A DNA stretch of 64,000 bases from Pseudomonas sp. NFR16 (GTDB lineage: Bacteria; Pseudomonadota; Gammaproteobacteria; Pseudomonadales; Pseudomonadaceae), in assembly GCF_900108875.1 (NCBI RefSeq), contig NZ_FNYJ01000002.1, positions 779,383 to 843,382 of the forward strand, read 5' to 3'. Below, in pieces: positions 19,325-30,827 of the stretch (position 1 is its first letter; each line of letters starts with the position of its first letter). The position numbers and the translations under genes are program-made. A model generated the notes under the pieces. The model saw only the letters and a program-made list of their open reading frames with translations. It ran no database searches and was not told the DNA's origin.

Positions 19325-20641
19325 ATGCATATCAGCATCTTTGGTTTGGGCTATGTCGGTGCAGTATGTGCTGGTTGCCTCTCGGCGCGTGGTCATGATG
19401 TTGTTGGCGTGGATATCTCCGCCGCCAAGATCGATCTGATCAACCAGGGCAAATCTCCAATCGTGGAGCCGGGTCTGGGTGAACTCCTGGAGAACGGCAT
19501 CAAGACTGGCAAACTGCGCGGCACCACCGACTTTTCCGAGGCGATTCGTGCCACTGACCTGTCGATGATCTGCGTGGGTACGCCCAGCAAGAAAAACGGC
19601 GATCTGGAGCTGGATTTCATCGAGTCTGTCTGCCGCGAAATCGGCTTCGTCCTGCGTGACAAGACTTCCCGCCACACCATCGTCGTGCGCAGCACCGTGC
19701 TGCCGGGCACTGTCGCCAACGTGGTCATCCCGATCCTGGAAGACTGCTCGGGCAAGAAAGCCGGCGTCGACTTCGGCGTCGCGGTCAACCCTGAATTCCT
19801 GCGCGAAAGCACCGCGATCAAAGACTACGATCATCCTCCAATGACCGTGATCGGCGAATTCGACAAAGCGTCCGGTGACGTTCTGCAATCCCTGTACGAA
19901 GAACTCGACGCTCCGATCATCCGCAAGGACATCGCTGTCGCCGAGATGATCAAGTACACCTGCAACGTCTGGCACGCCACCAAGGTCACCTTCGCCAACG
20001 AAATCGGCAACATCGCCAAGGCAGTCGGCGTCGACGGCCGCGAAGTGATGGACGTTGTCTGCCAGGACAAGGCCCTGAACCTGTCGCAGTACTACATGCG
20101 CCCAGGCTTCGCCTTCGGCGGTTCCTGCCTGCCTAAAGACGTTCGCGCCCTGACCTACCGCGCAAGCTCGCTGGACGTCGAAGCGCCACTGCTCAACTCG
20201 CTGATGCGCAGTAACGTTTCCCAGGTTCAGAACGCATTCGACATCGTCACCTCCAGCGACACCCGCAAGGTTGCCTTGCTGGGTCTGAGCTTCAAGGCCG
20301 GTACCGACGACCTGCGCGAGAGCCCGCTGGTCGAGCTGGCAGAAATGCTGATCGGTAAAGGTTACGACCTGAGCATCTTCGACAGCAACGTCGAATACGC
20401 CCGCGTCCACGGCGCCAACAAGGACTATATCGAGTCCAAGATCCCGCACGTTTCGTCCCTGCTCAACTCGGACTTCGACGCCGTGATCAACAACTCGGAT
20501 GTAATCATCCTCGGCAACCGTGACGAGCGTTTCCGTGCACTGGCCAACGAAGCGCCAGCTGGCAAACGCGTGGTCGACCTGGTGGGCTTCATGAAAGGCA
20601 CCACCACTGAAGACGGTCAGACCGAAGGCATTTGCTGGTAA
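19325..20641 (+). CDS. algD: GDP-mannose 6-dehydrogenase
   Basis: A 438-residue UDP-glucose/GDP-mannose dehydrogenase. The NAD-binding fold starts MHISIFGLGYVGAVCAG; the central segment has VVRSTVLPGTV and NPEFLRES; the catalytic Cys is in FGGSCLPKDVRAL near residue 268; the C-terminal domain has LGLSFKAGTDDLRESP. It oxidises GDP-mannose to GDP-mannuronate, the committed and rate-limiting step of alginate synthesis, in the cytoplasm. Length equals that of P. aeruginosa AlgD (436). First gene of the alg operon, preceded by GAGGAG. Expression is expected to be under AlgU and AlgR. Confidence 0.98.
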   Translation: MHISIFGLGYVGAVCAGCLSARGHDVVGVDISAAKIDLINQGKSPIVEPGLGELLENGIKTGKLRGTTDFSEAIRATDLSMICVGTPSKKNGDLELDFIESVCREIGFVLRDKTSRHTIVVRSTVLPGTVANVVIPILEDCSGKKAGVDFGVAVNPEFLRESTAIKDYDHPPMTVIGEFDKASGDVLQSLYEELDAPIIRKDIAVAEMIKYTCNVWHATKVTFANEIGNIAKAVGVDGREVMDVVCQDKALNLSQYYMRPGFAFGGSCLPKDVRALTYRASSLDVEAPLLNSLMRSNVSQVQNAFDIVTSSDTRKVALLGLSFKAGTDDLRESPLVELAEMLIGKGYDLSIFDSNVEYARVHGANKDYIESKIPHVSSLLNSDFDAVINNSDVIILGNRDERFRALANEAPAGKRVVDLVGFMKGTTTEDGQTEGICW

Positions 20642-20696
20642 GAGGCGGCGGCAAGCGCCAAGCCACAAGCTGCAGGTTTCAAGTTTCATGCTCAGC

Positions 20697-20722
20697 GCTG
20701 CAAGCGGTCATCCGCTTGCAGC
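20697..20722 (+). repeat. Hairpin/REP between algD and alg8
   Basis: A perfect 11-bp stem (GCTGCAAGCGG 20697-20707, CCGCTTGCAGC 20712-20722) with a TCAT loop sits in the 134-nt gap, within a run of GCTTGCAGCTTG-like sequence known as a repeat in pseudomonads. No U-tract follows, so it is unlikely to be a full terminator. Confidence 0.8.
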
Positions 20723-20775
20723 TTGAGGTTTGGGGCCTGCGGCTTGGTTGCAACTGACTTCAAGGGATACGAACT

Positions 20776-22257
20776 ATGCAAAGGCTCAAGCACGGCTTGC
20801 TTCAAGCCGCAGGTTGGCTGTTTTATCTGAGTTTGCTGGCAGCCATTGCAATGGCGCTGCCCAAGTCGCTATTCGACTCTCAGTCGAAAGACTTTATTTT
20901 CCTGGTCGGTATCGTCGGTATATGGCGTTACTCGATGGGCGCAACGCACTTCGTGCGCGGCATGATTTTTCTTTACATCGTCTACCCGCACCTGCGCCGT
21001 AAAGTGCGCAAGCTGGGCGAGGCGGCCGATCCATCCCACGTGTTTCTGATGGTCACCAGTTTCCGTATCGATGCGCTGACAACCGCTCAGGTGTACAGCT
21101 CGGTGATTCAGGAAGCGATCAATTGTGGCTACCCGACCACGGTTGTCTGCTCGCTGGTCGAGATGTCGGACGAACTGCTGGTCAAGGCACTGTGGGCCAA
21201 GTACAACCCGCCCGAGCATGTGAAACTGGACTTCGTGCGCATCGCCGGTACCGGCAAGCGTGACGGTCTGGCCTTCGGTTTCCGCGCGATCTCGCGTCAC
21301 ATGCCGGATGACCGTGCAGTGGTTGCGGTGATCGACGGCGACACCGTTCTGGCAGAAGGCGTGGTTCGCAAGACCGTGCCGTGGTTCCAGTTGTTCGGCA
21401 ACGTCGGCGGCCTGACCACCAACGAGTTCTGCGAAGTACGCGGCGGCTACATCATGAGCGAATGGCACAAGCTGCGTTTCGCCCAGCGTCATATCAACAT
21501 GTGCTCGATGGCCCTGTCCAAGCGCGTGCTGACCATGACCGGCCGCATGTCTGTGTTCCGCGCCACCGTGGTCACCGACCCGGACTTCATCGCCGACGTG
21601 GAGAGCGATTCGCTCCAGCACTGGCGCCTTGGCCGCTTCAAGTTCCTGACCGGCGACGACAAGTCCAGCTGGTTCAGCCTGATGCGCCTGGGCTACGACA
21701 CGTTCTACGTGCCGGACGCCGCGATCAACACCGTCGAGCACCCGCCTGAGAAGAGCTTCCTCAAAGCCAGTCGCAAGCTGATGTATCGCTGGTACGGCAA
21801 CAACCTTCGCCAGAACTCCCGAGCGCTTGGCCTGGGTGTCCGTCGCCTGGGTGTGTTCACCAGCATTGTGCTGTTCGACCAGCGCGTATCGATGTGGACT
21901 TCGATTCTCGGCCTGACCGTCGCGATTCTCGCCAGCCTCAAATACGGCGTGAGTTTCCTGCTGGCGTACCTGCTGTGGATCGGTATCACACGTCTGATTC
22001 TCACGCTGTTGCTGTCGTGCTCCGGCCACGCCATCGGGCCGGCCTACCCCATGATTCTGTATTACAACCAGATCGTCGGTGCGCTGATGAAGATTTACGT
22101 TTTCTTCCGCCTCGACCGCCAGTCCTGGACTCGCCAGGACACAAAACTGAGCCGTGACATGGCCAGCTTCCAGGGTTGGTTCAACACCTGGTCGTCTCGG
22201 ACCATGACTTTTTCGGCTGGCAGCATCTTTGTTGCCGTGCTGCTGACAATGGTCTGA
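20776..22257 (+). CDS. alg8: Alginate polymerase, mannuronosyltransferase
   Basis: A 493-residue membrane glycosyltransferase of family GT2. Two N-terminal helices are followed by the cytoplasmic catalytic domain with AVIDGDTVL (the D-x-D metal and nucleotide motif) and [14 protein letters not shown], equivalent to the Q/RxxRW motif of processive synthases, then several C-terminal helices. It polymerises mannuronate from GDP-mannuronate at the inner membrane together with Alg44. Length and order match P. aeruginosa Alg8 (494 aa). Confidence 0.97.
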   Translation: MQRLKHGLLQAAGWLFYLSLLAAIAMALPKSLFDSQSKDFIFLVGIVGIWRYSMGATHFVRGMIFLYIVYPHLRRKVRKLGEAADPSHVFLMVTSFRIDALTTAQVYSSVIQEAINCGYPTTVVCSLVEMSDELLVKALWAKYNPPEHVKLDFVRIAGTGKRDGLAFGFRAISRHMPDDRAVVAVIDGDTVLAEGVVRKTVPWFQLFGNVGGLTTNEFCEVRGGYIMSEWHKLRFAQRHINMCSMALSKRVLTMTGRMSVFRATVVTDPDFIADVESDSLQHWRLGRFKFLTGDDKSSWFSLMRLGYDTFYVPDAAINTVEHPPEKSFLKASRKLMYRWYGNNLRQNSRALGLGVRRLGVFTSIVLFDQRVSMWTSILGLTVAILASLKYGVSFLLAYLLWIGITRLILTLLLSCSGHAIGPAYPMILYYNQIVGALMKIYVFFRLDRQSWTRQDTKLSRDMASFQGWFNTWSSRTMTFSAGSIFVAVLLTMV

Positions 22258-22311
22258 CCCGGGTCTCTGACCGCACTAATGGATCAACTCGATTAATCAG
22301 GAATTACCGCC

Positions 22312-23484
22312 ATGAATACAGCCGTGAATGTGAACGTCGTCCATGAATCCGAAGCCCAGCGTCAGCACGCCCGGGTCAAAATCCCTGCCAAGCTGCGCCT
22401 GCTCAACGGCCAGCCCAACGCGCCGCTGGTTCGGGTCGAAGACCTCTCCGCTGGCGGTTTGAGCTATGTTGCACCAGCGGGTCTGCGCCCTTCCGTGGGT
22501 GAAGTGATCAAGGGCCGTCTGCAATTCCTGATCGACAACCTCGGTCTGGCGATGGACGTCGAACTTCAGGTTCGCGCGATCGATTCGGCGACCGGCCGCG
22601 TCGGCTGCCAGTTCCAGCATCTGGAAGCCCAGGACATCGCGACCCTGCGCCACCTCATCACTTCCCACCTGAGCGGCGAGATCGTCAGCATGGGTGAAGT
22701 GCTGGCCACCCTGCAGCGCGACAACTTCACCAAGGCTCGCAAGAACAAGGATACCGGCAGCGGCATGAGCGCCTTCGGTCGCCTGCGCGCGGTGACCTTC
22801 AGCGCCGGTATCTTCATCGTCGGCCTGGCGGCATTCGGTTTCGTGGCCAAGTCCGTCTACGGCATGTACTTCGTCAGCCACTCCACTTCCGGTCTGGTCA
22901 GCGTACCGACCATGGACGTGACCATGCCACGCGACGGCACCGTGACCAGCCTGGTGGCACCGGACGGTCAGGTCGCCAAAGGCGCACCACTGGCCTCGTT
23001 CAACACCAGCATGCTCGACGTACTCAAGGGCAACCTGGACCCGGACGAAATGCAGCCGGCGAAAATCGAAGAGCTCTTCGGTCGCCAGCTCGCCGGTACC
23101 CTCACCAGCCCGTGTGACTGCATCATCGGCAAGCAACTGGTTGCCAATGGCCAATACGCTGCCAAAGGCGACGTGATCTTCCAGATGGTGCCGCGCAACG
23201 TCGCCGCCAACATCGATGCCCGCTTCACCTACCGCCAGTTTGCCGATGTGCAGCCGGGCGCTCGCGTCAACTTCCAGGTAGCCGGCGAAGAAGGCACTCA
23301 CAGCGGCAAGATCGTCAGCTCCACTGCTCTGAGCCCTGCTGACCTGTCTTCGGACCTGCGCGTACAGATCCAGCCTGATGAATCCCTGAGCAGCACCCTG
23401 GCCGGTCGCCCGGTTGAAGTGGTCAGCGATCGCGGTCCTTCGCTGAACTGGCTGATCGACAAAGCCACGGCCGCAGGTTTCTAA
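22312..23484 (+). CDS. alg44: Alginate co-polymerase with PilZ c-di-GMP receptor domain
   Basis: A 390-residue protein. Residues 15-120 are a PilZ domain: RQHAR (RxxxR) and EDLSAGG (DxSxxG) are the c-di-GMP-binding motifs, both intact. A single helix (TFSAGIFIVGLAAFGFVA, near 165-182) crosses the inner membrane, and the periplasmic part resembles a HlyD-type adaptor (PRDGTVTSLVAPDGQVAKGAPL). Binding of c-di-GMP activates polymerisation by Alg8. It starts 54 nt after alg8 and ends 2 nt before algK. Confidence 0.97.
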   Translation: MNTAVNVNVVHESEAQRQHARVKIPAKLRLLNGQPNAPLVRVEDLSAGGLSYVAPAGLRPSVGEVIKGRLQFLIDNLGLAMDVELQVRAIDSATGRVGCQFQHLEAQDIATLRHLITSHLSGEIVSMGEVLATLQRDNFTKARKNKDTGSGMSAFGRLRAVTFSAGIFIVGLAAFGFVAKSVYGMYFVSHSTSGLVSVPTMDVTMPRDGTVTSLVAPDGQVAKGAPLASFNTSMLDVLKGNLDPDEMQPAKIEELFGRQLAGTLTSPCDCIIGKQLVANGQYAAKGDVIFQMVPRNVAANIDARFTYRQFADVQPGARVNFQVAGEEGTHSGKIVSSTALSPADLSSDLRVQIQPDESLSSTLAGRPVEVVSDRGPSLNWLIDKATAAGF

Positions 23485-23486
23485 AC

Positions 23487-24899
23487 ATGGCTAGCCCACT
23501 ACGAAGCTTGTCAGCGCCTACGTTGTTGAGCCTTGCAATCGCGATCGGTCTGAGCGGCTGTGCCGGCCTGCCCGATCAGCGCCTGGCCAATGAAGCCCTG
23601 AAACGCGGCGATACCGCGCTGGCGGAGCAAAACTATCGGCAACTGGCGGACCTGGGTTATAGCGATGCACAGGTAGGTCTTGCAGACATTCAGGTCGGTA
23701 CTCGTGACCCTGAACTGATCAAGCAGGCCGAGGCAACTTACCGCGCTGCCGCTGAAACGTCGCCACGGGCGCAATCGCGCCTGGGCAAACTGCTCGCGGT
23801 CAAACCCAACTCCACCGAGGCCGAACAACGCGAAGCCGAAGGTCTGTTGAAAAAGGCTTTCGCCAATGGCGAGGCCGGCACGCTGATTCCGCTGGCGATG
23901 CTCTATCTGCAATACCCGCACACGTTCCCCAACGTGAACGCGCAGCAGAAGATCAGCGAATGGCGTGCGCAGGGTTATCCCGAAGCCGGTCTTGCCCAGG
24001 TGCTGCTGTTCCGCACCCAAGGCACCTACGACCAGCATCTGGGTGAAGTCGAAAGCATCTGTAAGGAAGCGCTGCGCGCCAACGATGTCTGCTACATGGA
24101 ACTGGCGACGGTCTACCAGAAACGTGGCGAAGCGGACAAACAGGCGGCGTTGCTGGACCAGATGCAACGCGGCTATTCGGCAGGCACCGTGCCGGCCATG
24201 CGCGTCGACACCGTAGCCCGTGTGCTGGCCGATTCGACCATCGGCAAGCCGGACGAAAAGACCGCGCAGCAGTTGCTGGAGAAAGTCGCACCGGCGTACC
24301 CCGCTTCGTGGGTCAGCCTGGCGCAACTGCTCTACGACTATCCAGAGCTGGGTGACGTCAACAAGATGATGGAATACCTGGACAACGGCCGTGCTGCGGA
24401 TCAACCGCGCGCCGAGCTGCTGCTGGGCAAACTGTATTACGAAGGCAAGCTGGTTTTGCCTGATGCGAAGAAAGCCGAGGAGCACCTGACCAAGGCCGCC
24501 CCGACGCAAATTTCGGCGCATTACTACCTGGGTCAGTTGTATCGCCGTGGCTATCTCGGCCATCCCGACCCGCAAAAAGCCGTCGACCAGCTGCTGACCT
24601 CCGCACGCGGTGGCCAGAACAGCGCCGACTTCGCCCTCGCGCAATTGTTCTCGCAAGGAAAGGGCATCAAGCCCGACCCGGTGAATGCGTGGGTCTTTGG
24701 TCAGCTGGCGCAAGCCCAGGGCACTCCTCAGGCCACGGAACTTGCACAGCAACTCAACGATCAATTGCCGCCTGAGAAGCGTGCCCAAGCGCAAAGTCTT
24801 CTCCAGCGAGAACAGCAGGTCCGGGGCACCACAGCGCAAAACGCGCTGGCCTTGCAGACCCTGCAAGAAGAAAAAGACGGCGAGGACGCACCTCTATGA
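23487..24899 (+). CDS. algK: Alginate export outer-membrane lipoprotein with TPR/Sel1 repeats
   Basis: A 470-residue lipoprotein: the lipobox LSGC places the acylated Cys near residue 25. The mature protein consists of Sel1/TPR-like helical repeats with motifs such as [16 protein letters not shown] and [23 protein letters not shown]. AlgK helps localise AlgE and bridges the periplasmic part of the alginate complex. It overlaps algE by 4 nt (ATGA), implying coupled translation of the two exporter parts. Confidence 0.96.
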   Translation: MASPLRSLSAPTLLSLAIAIGLSGCAGLPDQRLANEALKRGDTALAEQNYRQLADLGYSDAQVGLADIQVGTRDPELIKQAEATYRAAAETSPRAQSRLGKLLAVKPNSTEAEQREAEGLLKKAFANGEAGTLIPLAMLYLQYPHTFPNVNAQQKISEWRAQGYPEAGLAQVLLFRTQGTYDQHLGEVESICKEALRANDVCYMELATVYQKRGEADKQAALLDQMQRGYSAGTVPAMRVDTVARVLADSTIGKPDEKTAQQLLEKVAPAYPASWVSLAQLLYDYPELGDVNKMMEYLDNGRAADQPRAELLLGKLYYEGKLVLPDAKKAEEHLTKAAPTQISAHYYLGQLYRRGYLGHPDPQKAVDQLLTSARGGQNSADFALAQLFSQGKGIKPDPVNAWVFGQLAQAQGTPQATELAQQLNDQLPPEKRAQAQSLLQREQQVRGTTAQNALALQTLQEEKDGEDAPL

Positions 24900-26401
24900 A
24901 GCTTAAGTTGAACCCCTTGATGGCAGCCGGACTTGGTCTGGGTTTCACTCTGGTCTGGGCTACGCCGACACTGGCAGCCCTGACCGATACCCAGAATTTC
25001 GGTATTGAAGTAAAGCTGACTGGGCAACTGGAAGACGACCGTGACCTGGGCACCCGTGATGGCGGCGATGTCAACGGTGTCGGTCTGGACCTGCGCCCAT
25101 GGATGTATGGCCAATGGGGCAACTGGAGCGGTTACGCGATGGGTCAGGTGGTCACTGCCACGGACACCATCCAGACCGACCCGCTGGATCAGCAGGTCAC
25201 TGATGAAAACGGCCAGTCCACTCTGCGCGCTCGCAAGACGTCGAGCAGCCGCGAAGTGGACGACAGCTATGCGGCACTGCGCGAATTCTGGATCGGCTAC
25301 AGCGGTTTCACGCCCTACCCTGGCGAGATCCTCAAGGTTGGTCGCCAGCGTCTGCGCAACGACGACGGCCAATGGCACGACACCAACATCGAAGCCGTGA
25401 ACTGGGTGTTTGACACCACGCTGCTCAAGGCGGAAGTCGGCGCCGCACAACGTTTCAGCGAATACCGCACCGACCTGACAGAACTGTCCGCACAGGACAA
25501 GGACCGTCAGCATCTGTTCGGCGACGTCGAATACCAGTGGACGCCGGGTCAATGGGCCGGCGTTCGTGCGCACTACAGCCATGACGGCGGCAGCTTCAAG
25601 GATCAGGGCGAAGAGATCGACGATCTCGACAAGACCACCCGCGGCGACCTTACCTGGCTGGGCATTCAGGCCAACAGCGACGCTTACAACTATCGCAACC
25701 TGAACACCGTCAACTACTGGGGCAGCCTGACCTGGCTGACCGGCGACCGTGATCGTCTGGGCAGCACGTACAGCGCGGCCCGCGACGAATACGTTGCAGG
25801 CCGGAAGACCAACGAAAACGTGAATGGCTGGGCGACCGACCTGGGCCTGCGCGTGCGTCTTGATCCGATGTGGCAAGTGGGCGGCGCCTACTCCCGCGCC
25901 AGCAAGAACTACGAACAGAACGGCCTGGAAAGCAACCGCTCGAACTGGACCGGTACCCGCTCGCGCGTACACCGCTTCGGCGAAGCCTTCCAGGGCGAAA
26001 TGGCCAACGTGGAATCCGGAACGCTGTTCGCCTCCTGGCAGATGCAGGACGAGTACGACGCCTCTCTGATCTACCACAAGTTCCGCCGTGTCGACGGTCA
26101 TTCAGGTATCGGGGGCGCAGGGATCAACCCGGCTCGCGAGAACGTGGATGCCGACGGCGTCAGCAGCTTCGACTCCCTGCCACTGGAAGACGGCCGCAAG
26201 GATCTGGGTCAGGAAATGGATCTGGTGGTCACCAAGTACTTCAAGCAGGGCCTGTTGCCTGCTTCGGTGAGCCAGTCGTTTGACGAGCCTTCCGCGCTGA
26301 TTCGTCTGCGTGCAGGCGTGTTCAAACCCGGCGATGCCTATCACAGCGGCGTGGACGATTACATGCACCGCGCCATTGTCGACGTTATCTGGCGTTTCTG
26401 A
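24896..26401 (+). CDS. algE: Alginate export outer-membrane porin
   Basis: A 501-residue outer-membrane protein with a signal peptide ([17 protein letters not shown]...LAA) and a C-terminal beta-signal ending in Phe (IVDVIWRF). The body alternates aromatic and polar residues in strand-like stretches such as [15 protein letters not shown], as expected for the 18-stranded monomeric barrel. AlgE is the anion-selective pore for the polymer. Length is near the 490 aa of P. aeruginosa AlgE. Coupled to algK upstream; followed by a 153-nt gap with a hairpin. Confidence 0.96.
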   Translation: MKLKLNPLMAAGLGLGFTLVWATPTLAALTDTQNFGIEVKLTGQLEDDRDLGTRDGGDVNGVGLDLRPWMYGQWGNWSGYAMGQVVTATDTIQTDPLDQQVTDENGQSTLRARKTSSSREVDDSYAALREFWIGYSGFTPYPGEILKVGRQRLRNDDGQWHDTNIEAVNWVFDTTLLKAEVGAAQRFSEYRTDLTELSAQDKDRQHLFGDVEYQWTPGQWAGVRAHYSHDGGSFKDQGEEIDDLDKTTRGDLTWLGIQANSDAYNYRNLNTVNYWGSLTWLTGDRDRLGSTYSAARDEYVAGRKTNENVNGWATDLGLRVRLDPMWQVGGAYSRASKNYEQNGLESNRSNWTGTRSRVHRFGEAFQGEMANVESGTLFASWQMQDEYDASLIYHKFRRVDGHSGIGGAGINPARENVDADGVSSFDSLPLEDGRKDLGQEMDLVVTKYFKQGLLPASVSQSFDEPSALIRLRAGVFKPGDAYHSGVDDYMHRAIVDVIWRF

Positions 26402-26438
26402 TGCAAAGCAGGATCGGGTACCGCAGATCGCTGTCAGT

Positions 26439-26488
26439 CCGGCTTGCCGGCTGCAGCGCTCTAGCGGAAGTCACCGCCGGCAAGCCGG
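26439..26488 (+). repeat. Hairpin/REP between algE and algG
   Basis: CCGGCTTGCCGGC (26439-26451) and GCCGGCAAGCCGG (26476-26488) form a perfect 13-bp stem with a 24-nt loop inside the operon. No U-tract follows. It resembles a pair of REP half-sites. Confidence 0.8.
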
Positions 26489-26554
26489 GCTGCTACGGGA
26501 GCTTCACCATGTTCTCGACACCGGTTGTGTCACGTTTGATGAGAGTGCAATGAC

Positions 26555-28186
26555 ATGAACAGTCAAGCAAACAGTTTGCGGCCTCGGGGCTGGCCACATG
26601 CTCTGCTGGAAAGCGCAGTGCTCAGTAGCGCTCTGCTGCTTGCCAGTGCCGGCGCGATGGCCAACAGCCCTGCGCCAGCGCCAGCGGCCGCCGCCAAGCC
26701 GGCGGCCGGGGAAGAAGTCGTCAAAGGCCTGCATCAGGCCAAGACGTACACCATCAGCAGCCCGCCCGCCGAGCCGCTGATGATGGACAAGCCCAAGCTG
26801 CCTGACCTGTCGGGTTATACCCAGCAGGCCATGCAGAAAAAGATCGTGCGGACCAAGCCAGGCAAGGTCGCGATCAGACGAATGATGCAGGAAGACTCGC
26901 TGAAGGAATTCATCGGCGGCGACAACAAGATGGCTGAGTGGGTTGCGCGTCAGCATGGCATCCCCCAGGCGATCTTCATCGAAGACGGCTACATGAACCT
27001 GCAGGATCTGGCGAAAAAGGTGCCTAAGCAGTACCTGAGCGAGACCTCTCCAGGTGTCTATCTTGCACGTCTGCCGATCGTGGTCGGCAAGACCGGTATC
27101 TTCGAGATCGACAAGAAGACCACCGAACTGCGCCTGTCGCAGGAAGCCGGTTCGTTCATGGTCAACGACAACAAGCTGTTCATCTCCGACACCCGGTTGA
27201 CGGGCTGGAGCGAGAAAGCCAATGGCCCGTCGACGTTCAAGGCGCCGAAGGAATTCCGTCCGTTTCTGCTTGCCTGGGGCGGTACCCAGACCTACATGTT
27301 CAACACGAAAGTGGCGAGCCTGGGTTACAACAACAGCAAGTCGTACGGCATCAGTATTTCTCAGTACACGCCGAACATGAAGGCGCAGATGAACCGCCCG
27401 GATCCGACCGGCTGGATCGTCAACTCCGAGTTCTCGGACCTCTGGTACGGCTTCTACTGCTATGAAACCCGCGACTTCGTGGTCAAGAGCAACACCTACC
27501 ACGACAACATCATTTACGGCATCGACCCGCACGACCGTTCGCACGGTCTGATCATTGCCGAGAACACTGTCTACGGCACCAAGAAAAAACACGGGATCAT
27601 CATCTCCCGTGAGGTGAACGACAGTTTCATCATCAATAACAAAAGCTATGACAATCACCTGTCGGGCGTCGTGCTTGACCGGAACAGCGTCAACAACCTG
27701 GTTGCCTACAACGAGATTTACCGCAACCACACCGACGGCATCACGCTGTATGAAAGTGCCGACAACCTGCTGTGGGGCAACCGCGTCTTCGCCAACAAGC
27801 GTCACGGCATCCGGGTTCGTAACAGCACCAACATCAAGCTCTACGAAAACCTGGCCATCGGCAACGGCCTGATGGGCGTTTATGGCCACATCAAAGACCT
27901 CTCCGATACCGACCGCGACATCAAGCTCGATCCGTTCGACGCTGAGGTGTCGCTGATCATGGTCGGCGGCGAACTGACCTCCAATGGCTCAGGCCCGCTG
28001 TCCATCGACTCACCGCTTAGCGTCGAGCTGTACAAGGTGTCGATGCTTGCACCGACCAAAGCCAGCGGGATCAGCTTCAACGGCGTATTGGGCGACCGTC
28101 AGGACGAAATCCTCGATCTGCTGGTGCGCCAACAAAAAGCCGTGTTGATCGACCCGGTCGAAAGCCAGAAACAACTCCGGGACTGA
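26555..28186 (+). CDS. algG: Poly(beta-D-mannuronate) C5-epimerase
   Basis: A 543-residue periplasmic protein with an N-terminal signal peptide ending near the AMANSPAPAP segment, and a right-handed parallel beta-helix with carbohydrate-binding/sugar-hydrolase (CASH) repeats. The catalytic motif DPHD is in YGIDPHDRSHGLIIAENTVYG; repeated turns such as VNNLVAYNEIYRNHTDGITLYES follow. It converts mannuronate to guluronate in the polymer and also protects it from AlgL in the periplasmic scaffold. A Pro/Ala-rich linker follows the signal peptide. Confidence 0.97.
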   Translation: MNSQANSLRPRGWPHALLESAVLSSALLLASAGAMANSPAPAPAAAAKPAAGEEVVKGLHQAKTYTISSPPAEPLMMDKPKLPDLSGYTQQAMQKKIVRTKPGKVAIRRMMQEDSLKEFIGGDNKMAEWVARQHGIPQAIFIEDGYMNLQDLAKKVPKQYLSETSPGVYLARLPIVVGKTGIFEIDKKTTELRLSQEAGSFMVNDNKLFISDTRLTGWSEKANGPSTFKAPKEFRPFLLAWGGTQTYMFNTKVASLGYNNSKSYGISISQYTPNMKAQMNRPDPTGWIVNSEFSDLWYGFYCYETRDFVVKSNTYHDNIIYGIDPHDRSHGLIIAENTVYGTKKKHGIIISREVNDSFIINNKSYDNHLSGVVLDRNSVNNLVAYNEIYRNHTDGITLYESADNLLWGNRVFANKRHGIRVRNSTNIKLYENLAIGNGLMGVYGHIKDLSDTDRDIKLDPFDAEVSLIMVGGELTSNGSGPLSIDSPLSVELYKVSMLAPTKASGISFNGVLGDRQDEILDLLVRQQKAVLIDPVESQKQLRD

Positions 28187-28199
28187 GGAAGACATTTCT

Positions 28200-29639
28200 A
28201 TGCACGCACACTTGATCAAATTGCTCAGCCTCTCCGGCCTGACCGCTGCACTGTTCGCCGCCAGCAACGCTGCCTATGCCGCTGACGCGACTGCCCCAAG
28301 CTTTACCGCCGAGCCCTGCTGCAGCCTGTGCCCGGAAGCGCACGACGAGAAAAACTACGTCACCCGTTATCAGCAGAACTTCACCACGCTGGTTCAGGCA
28401 CAGGGCGACTGGCTGTTCCGTACCCGCGAAGACCTGCGCACCGAGTTCGACACCACGCCGGAAGGCTATCGTCGGATGCAACAACTGCACGACGCTTTCA
28501 AGAGCAAGGGCGTAGAGCTGGTCGTGGTGTATCAGCCGACTCGCGGCCTGGTCGACCGCAACAAACTGTTCCCGGCCGACCGCGACAAGTTCGACTACAA
28601 CACCGCGCTGCGTAACTACCAGGCCATGCTCGGCCGCTTTGCAAAAATGGGCTACACCGTGCCGGACCTGTCGCCGCTGACCAACGAACAGCAGGCGCAT
28701 GATTTCTACTTCCGCGGTGACCAGCACTGGACGCCATACGGCGCACAGCGCACTGCGAAGATTGTCGCCGATTCCGTGAAAAAAATGCCGGCGTTCGCCG
28801 ACATTCCAAAGCGCGAATTCGAGACCCATCTGTCAGGTCGCATGGGCAAGAAGGGCACTCTGCACAATATGGCAGGTCAATTGTGCGGCACCAGCTACGC
28901 CATCCAGTACATGGATCAGTTCGAGACCGAACCTAAAGGCGAAGCGGGCGACGGCGACCTCTTCGGCGATTCCGGTAACCCGGAAATCACCCTGGTCGGT
29001 ACCAGTCACAGCGGCAAGAACTACAACTTCGCCGGCTTTTTGCAGGAATACATTGGTGCTGACGTGCTGAACGTTGCGTTCCCTGGCGGCGGCCTCGAAG
29101 GTTCGATGCTGCAGTACCTGGGCAGCGACGACTTCCAGAAACACCCGCCGAAGATTCTCATCTGGGAATTCTCGCCGCTGTATCGCCTGGACCAAGAAAC
29201 CATCTATCGCCAGATGATGTCGCTGCTGGATAACGGCTGCGAGGGCAAACCGGCGCTGATGACAACCAGCACCACGCTTAAACCAGGGATCAACGAGCTG
29301 TTGGTCAACGGCAAAAACGGCATCAAGGATGTGCGCAACGGCAGTAATCAGATCGACATCAAGTTCGCCGACACCTCGGTGAAAACCCTTCAGGCGCGCC
29401 TCTGGTACATGAACGGCCGCCACGAAGACCTGAAGATCGAAAAACCTGAAACATCTGAAACCGATGGGCGCTTCTCCTTCGAACTGCGCGATGACAAGGA
29501 CTGGGCTGACCAGCAATTGCTCGCACTGGAAGTACAGGGTCCGGAAGCGGGCGCTGCGCCCCAGCAGGTCGAAGCGAAAGTATGCAAACGCAACGTGTTC
29601 CCGAATGTCGCGCATCAAACCGCGCAAGCCGGGTTATGA
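28200..29639 (+). CDS. algX: Alginate O-acetyltransferase AlgX
   Basis: A 479-residue periplasmic protein: signal peptide to about residue 28, an SGNH-hydrolase-like catalytic domain and a C-terminal carbohydrate-binding module. The catalytic residues are visible: the Asp-His pair in [13 protein letters not shown] and the nucleophile Ser in [16 protein letters not shown]. AlgX transfers acetyl groups directly to the polymer and binds it through the CBM. It starts 13 nt after algG. Length is close to P. aeruginosa AlgX (474). Confidence 0.97.
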   Translation: MHAHLIKLLSLSGLTAALFAASNAAYAADATAPSFTAEPCCSLCPEAHDEKNYVTRYQQNFTTLVQAQGDWLFRTREDLRTEFDTTPEGYRRMQQLHDAFKSKGVELVVVYQPTRGLVDRNKLFPADRDKFDYNTALRNYQAMLGRFAKMGYTVPDLSPLTNEQQAHDFYFRGDQHWTPYGAQRTAKIVADSVKKMPAFADIPKREFETHLSGRMGKKGTLHNMAGQLCGTSYAIQYMDQFETEPKGEAGDGDLFGDSGNPEITLVGTSHSGKNYNFAGFLQEYIGADVLNVAFPGGGLEGSMLQYLGSDDFQKHPPKILIWEFSPLYRLDQETIYRQMMSLLDNGCEGKPALMTTSTTLKPGINELLVNGKNGIKDVRNGSNQIDIKFADTSVKTLQARLWYMNGRHEDLKIEKPETSETDGRFSFELRDDKDWADQQLLALEVQGPEAGAAPQQVEAKVCKRNVFPNVAHQTAQAGL

Positions 29640-29646
29640 GGCTCTT

Positions 29647-30783
29647 ATGCACACTCCAAAACTGATGCTCCCTACCCTTCTGTCTCTGGCGATGCTGTCT
29701 GCTACGGCATTCGCCACCAGCGCCAGCGCTGCGTCGACGCTCGTGCCGCCGCAGGGCTATTACGAAGGCGTCGAGAAATTCAAAAGCGGCGAAAGCAAGT
29801 TCAGCTGTGACGCGACACCGCAGCCCTACACCGGCGCGCTGCAGTTCCGCAGCAAGTACGAGGGTTCGGACAAGGCTCGCGCCACCCTGAACAAGGACTC
29901 CGAGCAGGCATTTCGCGATGCCACCAAGGACATTACGACCATGGAACGCAACACCAGCAAAGTGGTGATGCAGTACATGCGTGATGGCCGTCCGGAACAG
30001 CTCGACTGCGCCCTGAACATGCTCACCACCTGGGCCAAGGCCGATGCGCTGGAGTCGACCGACTTCAACCACACCGGCAAGTCGATGCGCAAATGGGCGC
30101 TGGGCAGCATGTCCTCATCGTACCTGCGCCTCAAGTTCTCCGAGTCCCATCCACTGGCGACCCGCCAGCAGGACGCTCAGATCATCGAAGGCTGGTTCAG
30201 CAAGCTGGCCGATCAAGTCGTCAGCGACTGGAACAATCTGCCGCTGGACAAGACCAACAATCACTCTTACTGGGCTGCCTGGTCGGTGATGTCGACCGCC
30301 GTGGCGACCAACCGCAAGGACTTGTTCGACTGGTCGGTGAAGGAGTTCAAGATCGCGGCCAGCCAGGTCGACGCCCAGGGTTTCCTGCCTAACGAGCTCA
30401 AGCGCAAGCAGCGGGCATTGGCGTATCACAACTACGCATTGCCGCCACTGGCCATGATCGCCAGCTTCGCTCAGGCCAACGGTGTCGATCTGCGCCCTGA
30501 AAACAACGGCGCACTCAAGCGTCTGGGTGACCGGGTTCTGGCAGGCGTGAAGGATTCCGGCAACGAATTCCAGGCCAAAGACGGCGAGAAGCAGGACATG
30601 ACGGACCTCAAGACGGACATGAAATTTGCCTGGCTTGAACCGTACTGCTCGCTCTACGAGTGCGGCCCGGACGTCCTGGACCAGAAACACAAAATGCAAC
30701 CGTTCAAGAACTTCCGTCTCGGCGGAGACCTGACCCGTACCTATGACCCGAGTCATGAAAAGGGTGAGAAAGGCGGTTCCTGA
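29647..30783 (+). CDS. algL: Alginate lyase
   Basis: A 378-residue family PL5 lyase. The ATG at 29647 (7 nt after the algX stop) begins a signal peptide [17 protein letters not shown]...SASA; the frame is open further upstream but there overlaps algX. The active-site segment [11 protein letters not shown] contains the catalytic His and neighbouring Asn. The enzyme cleaves alginate by beta-elimination and clears polymer trapped in the periplasm. Length matches AlgL (367 in P. aeruginosa). Confidence 0.96.
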   Translation: MHTPKLMLPTLLSLAMLSATAFATSASAASTLVPPQGYYEGVEKFKSGESKFSCDATPQPYTGALQFRSKYEGSDKARATLNKDSEQAFRDATKDITTMERNTSKVVMQYMRDGRPEQLDCALNMLTTWAKADALESTDFNHTGKSMRKWALGSMSSSYLRLKFSESHPLATRQQDAQIIEGWFSKLADQVVSDWNNLPLDKTNNHSYWAAWSVMSTAVATNRKDLFDWSVKEFKIAASQVDAQGFLPNELKRKQRALAYHNYALPPLAMIASFAQANGVDLRPENNGALKRLGDRVLAGVKDSGNEFQAKDGEKQDMTDLKTDMKFAWLEPYCSLYECGPDVLDQKHKMQPFKNFRLGGDLTRTYDPSHEKGEKGGS

Positions 30784-30796
30784 ACGCGGCGACCTT

Positions 30797-30827
30797 GATC
30801 GTTCCCACGTTCTGCGTGGGAACGATC
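30797..30827 (+). repeat. Perfect hairpin between algL and algI
   Basis: GATCGTTCCCACG (30797-30809), loop TTCTG, CGTGGGAACGATC (30815-30827): a perfect 13-bp stem. The GTTCCCACG...CGTGGGAAC element is a widespread Pseudomonas repeat. A G-rich stretch (GGGGGG runs near 30881-30896) follows before algI. The gap is 150 nt. Confidence 0.85.

Noticed and set aside
19295..20689. Long antisense frame opposite algD (464 residues)
   Set aside because: It is a shadow of algD produced by high-GC codon use; the same occurs opposite most long genes here, for example 30943-32526 opposite algI.
29464..29646. Upstream extension of algL overlapping algX
   Set aside because: The signal peptide begins at ATG 29647; the upstream part reads algX in another frame.
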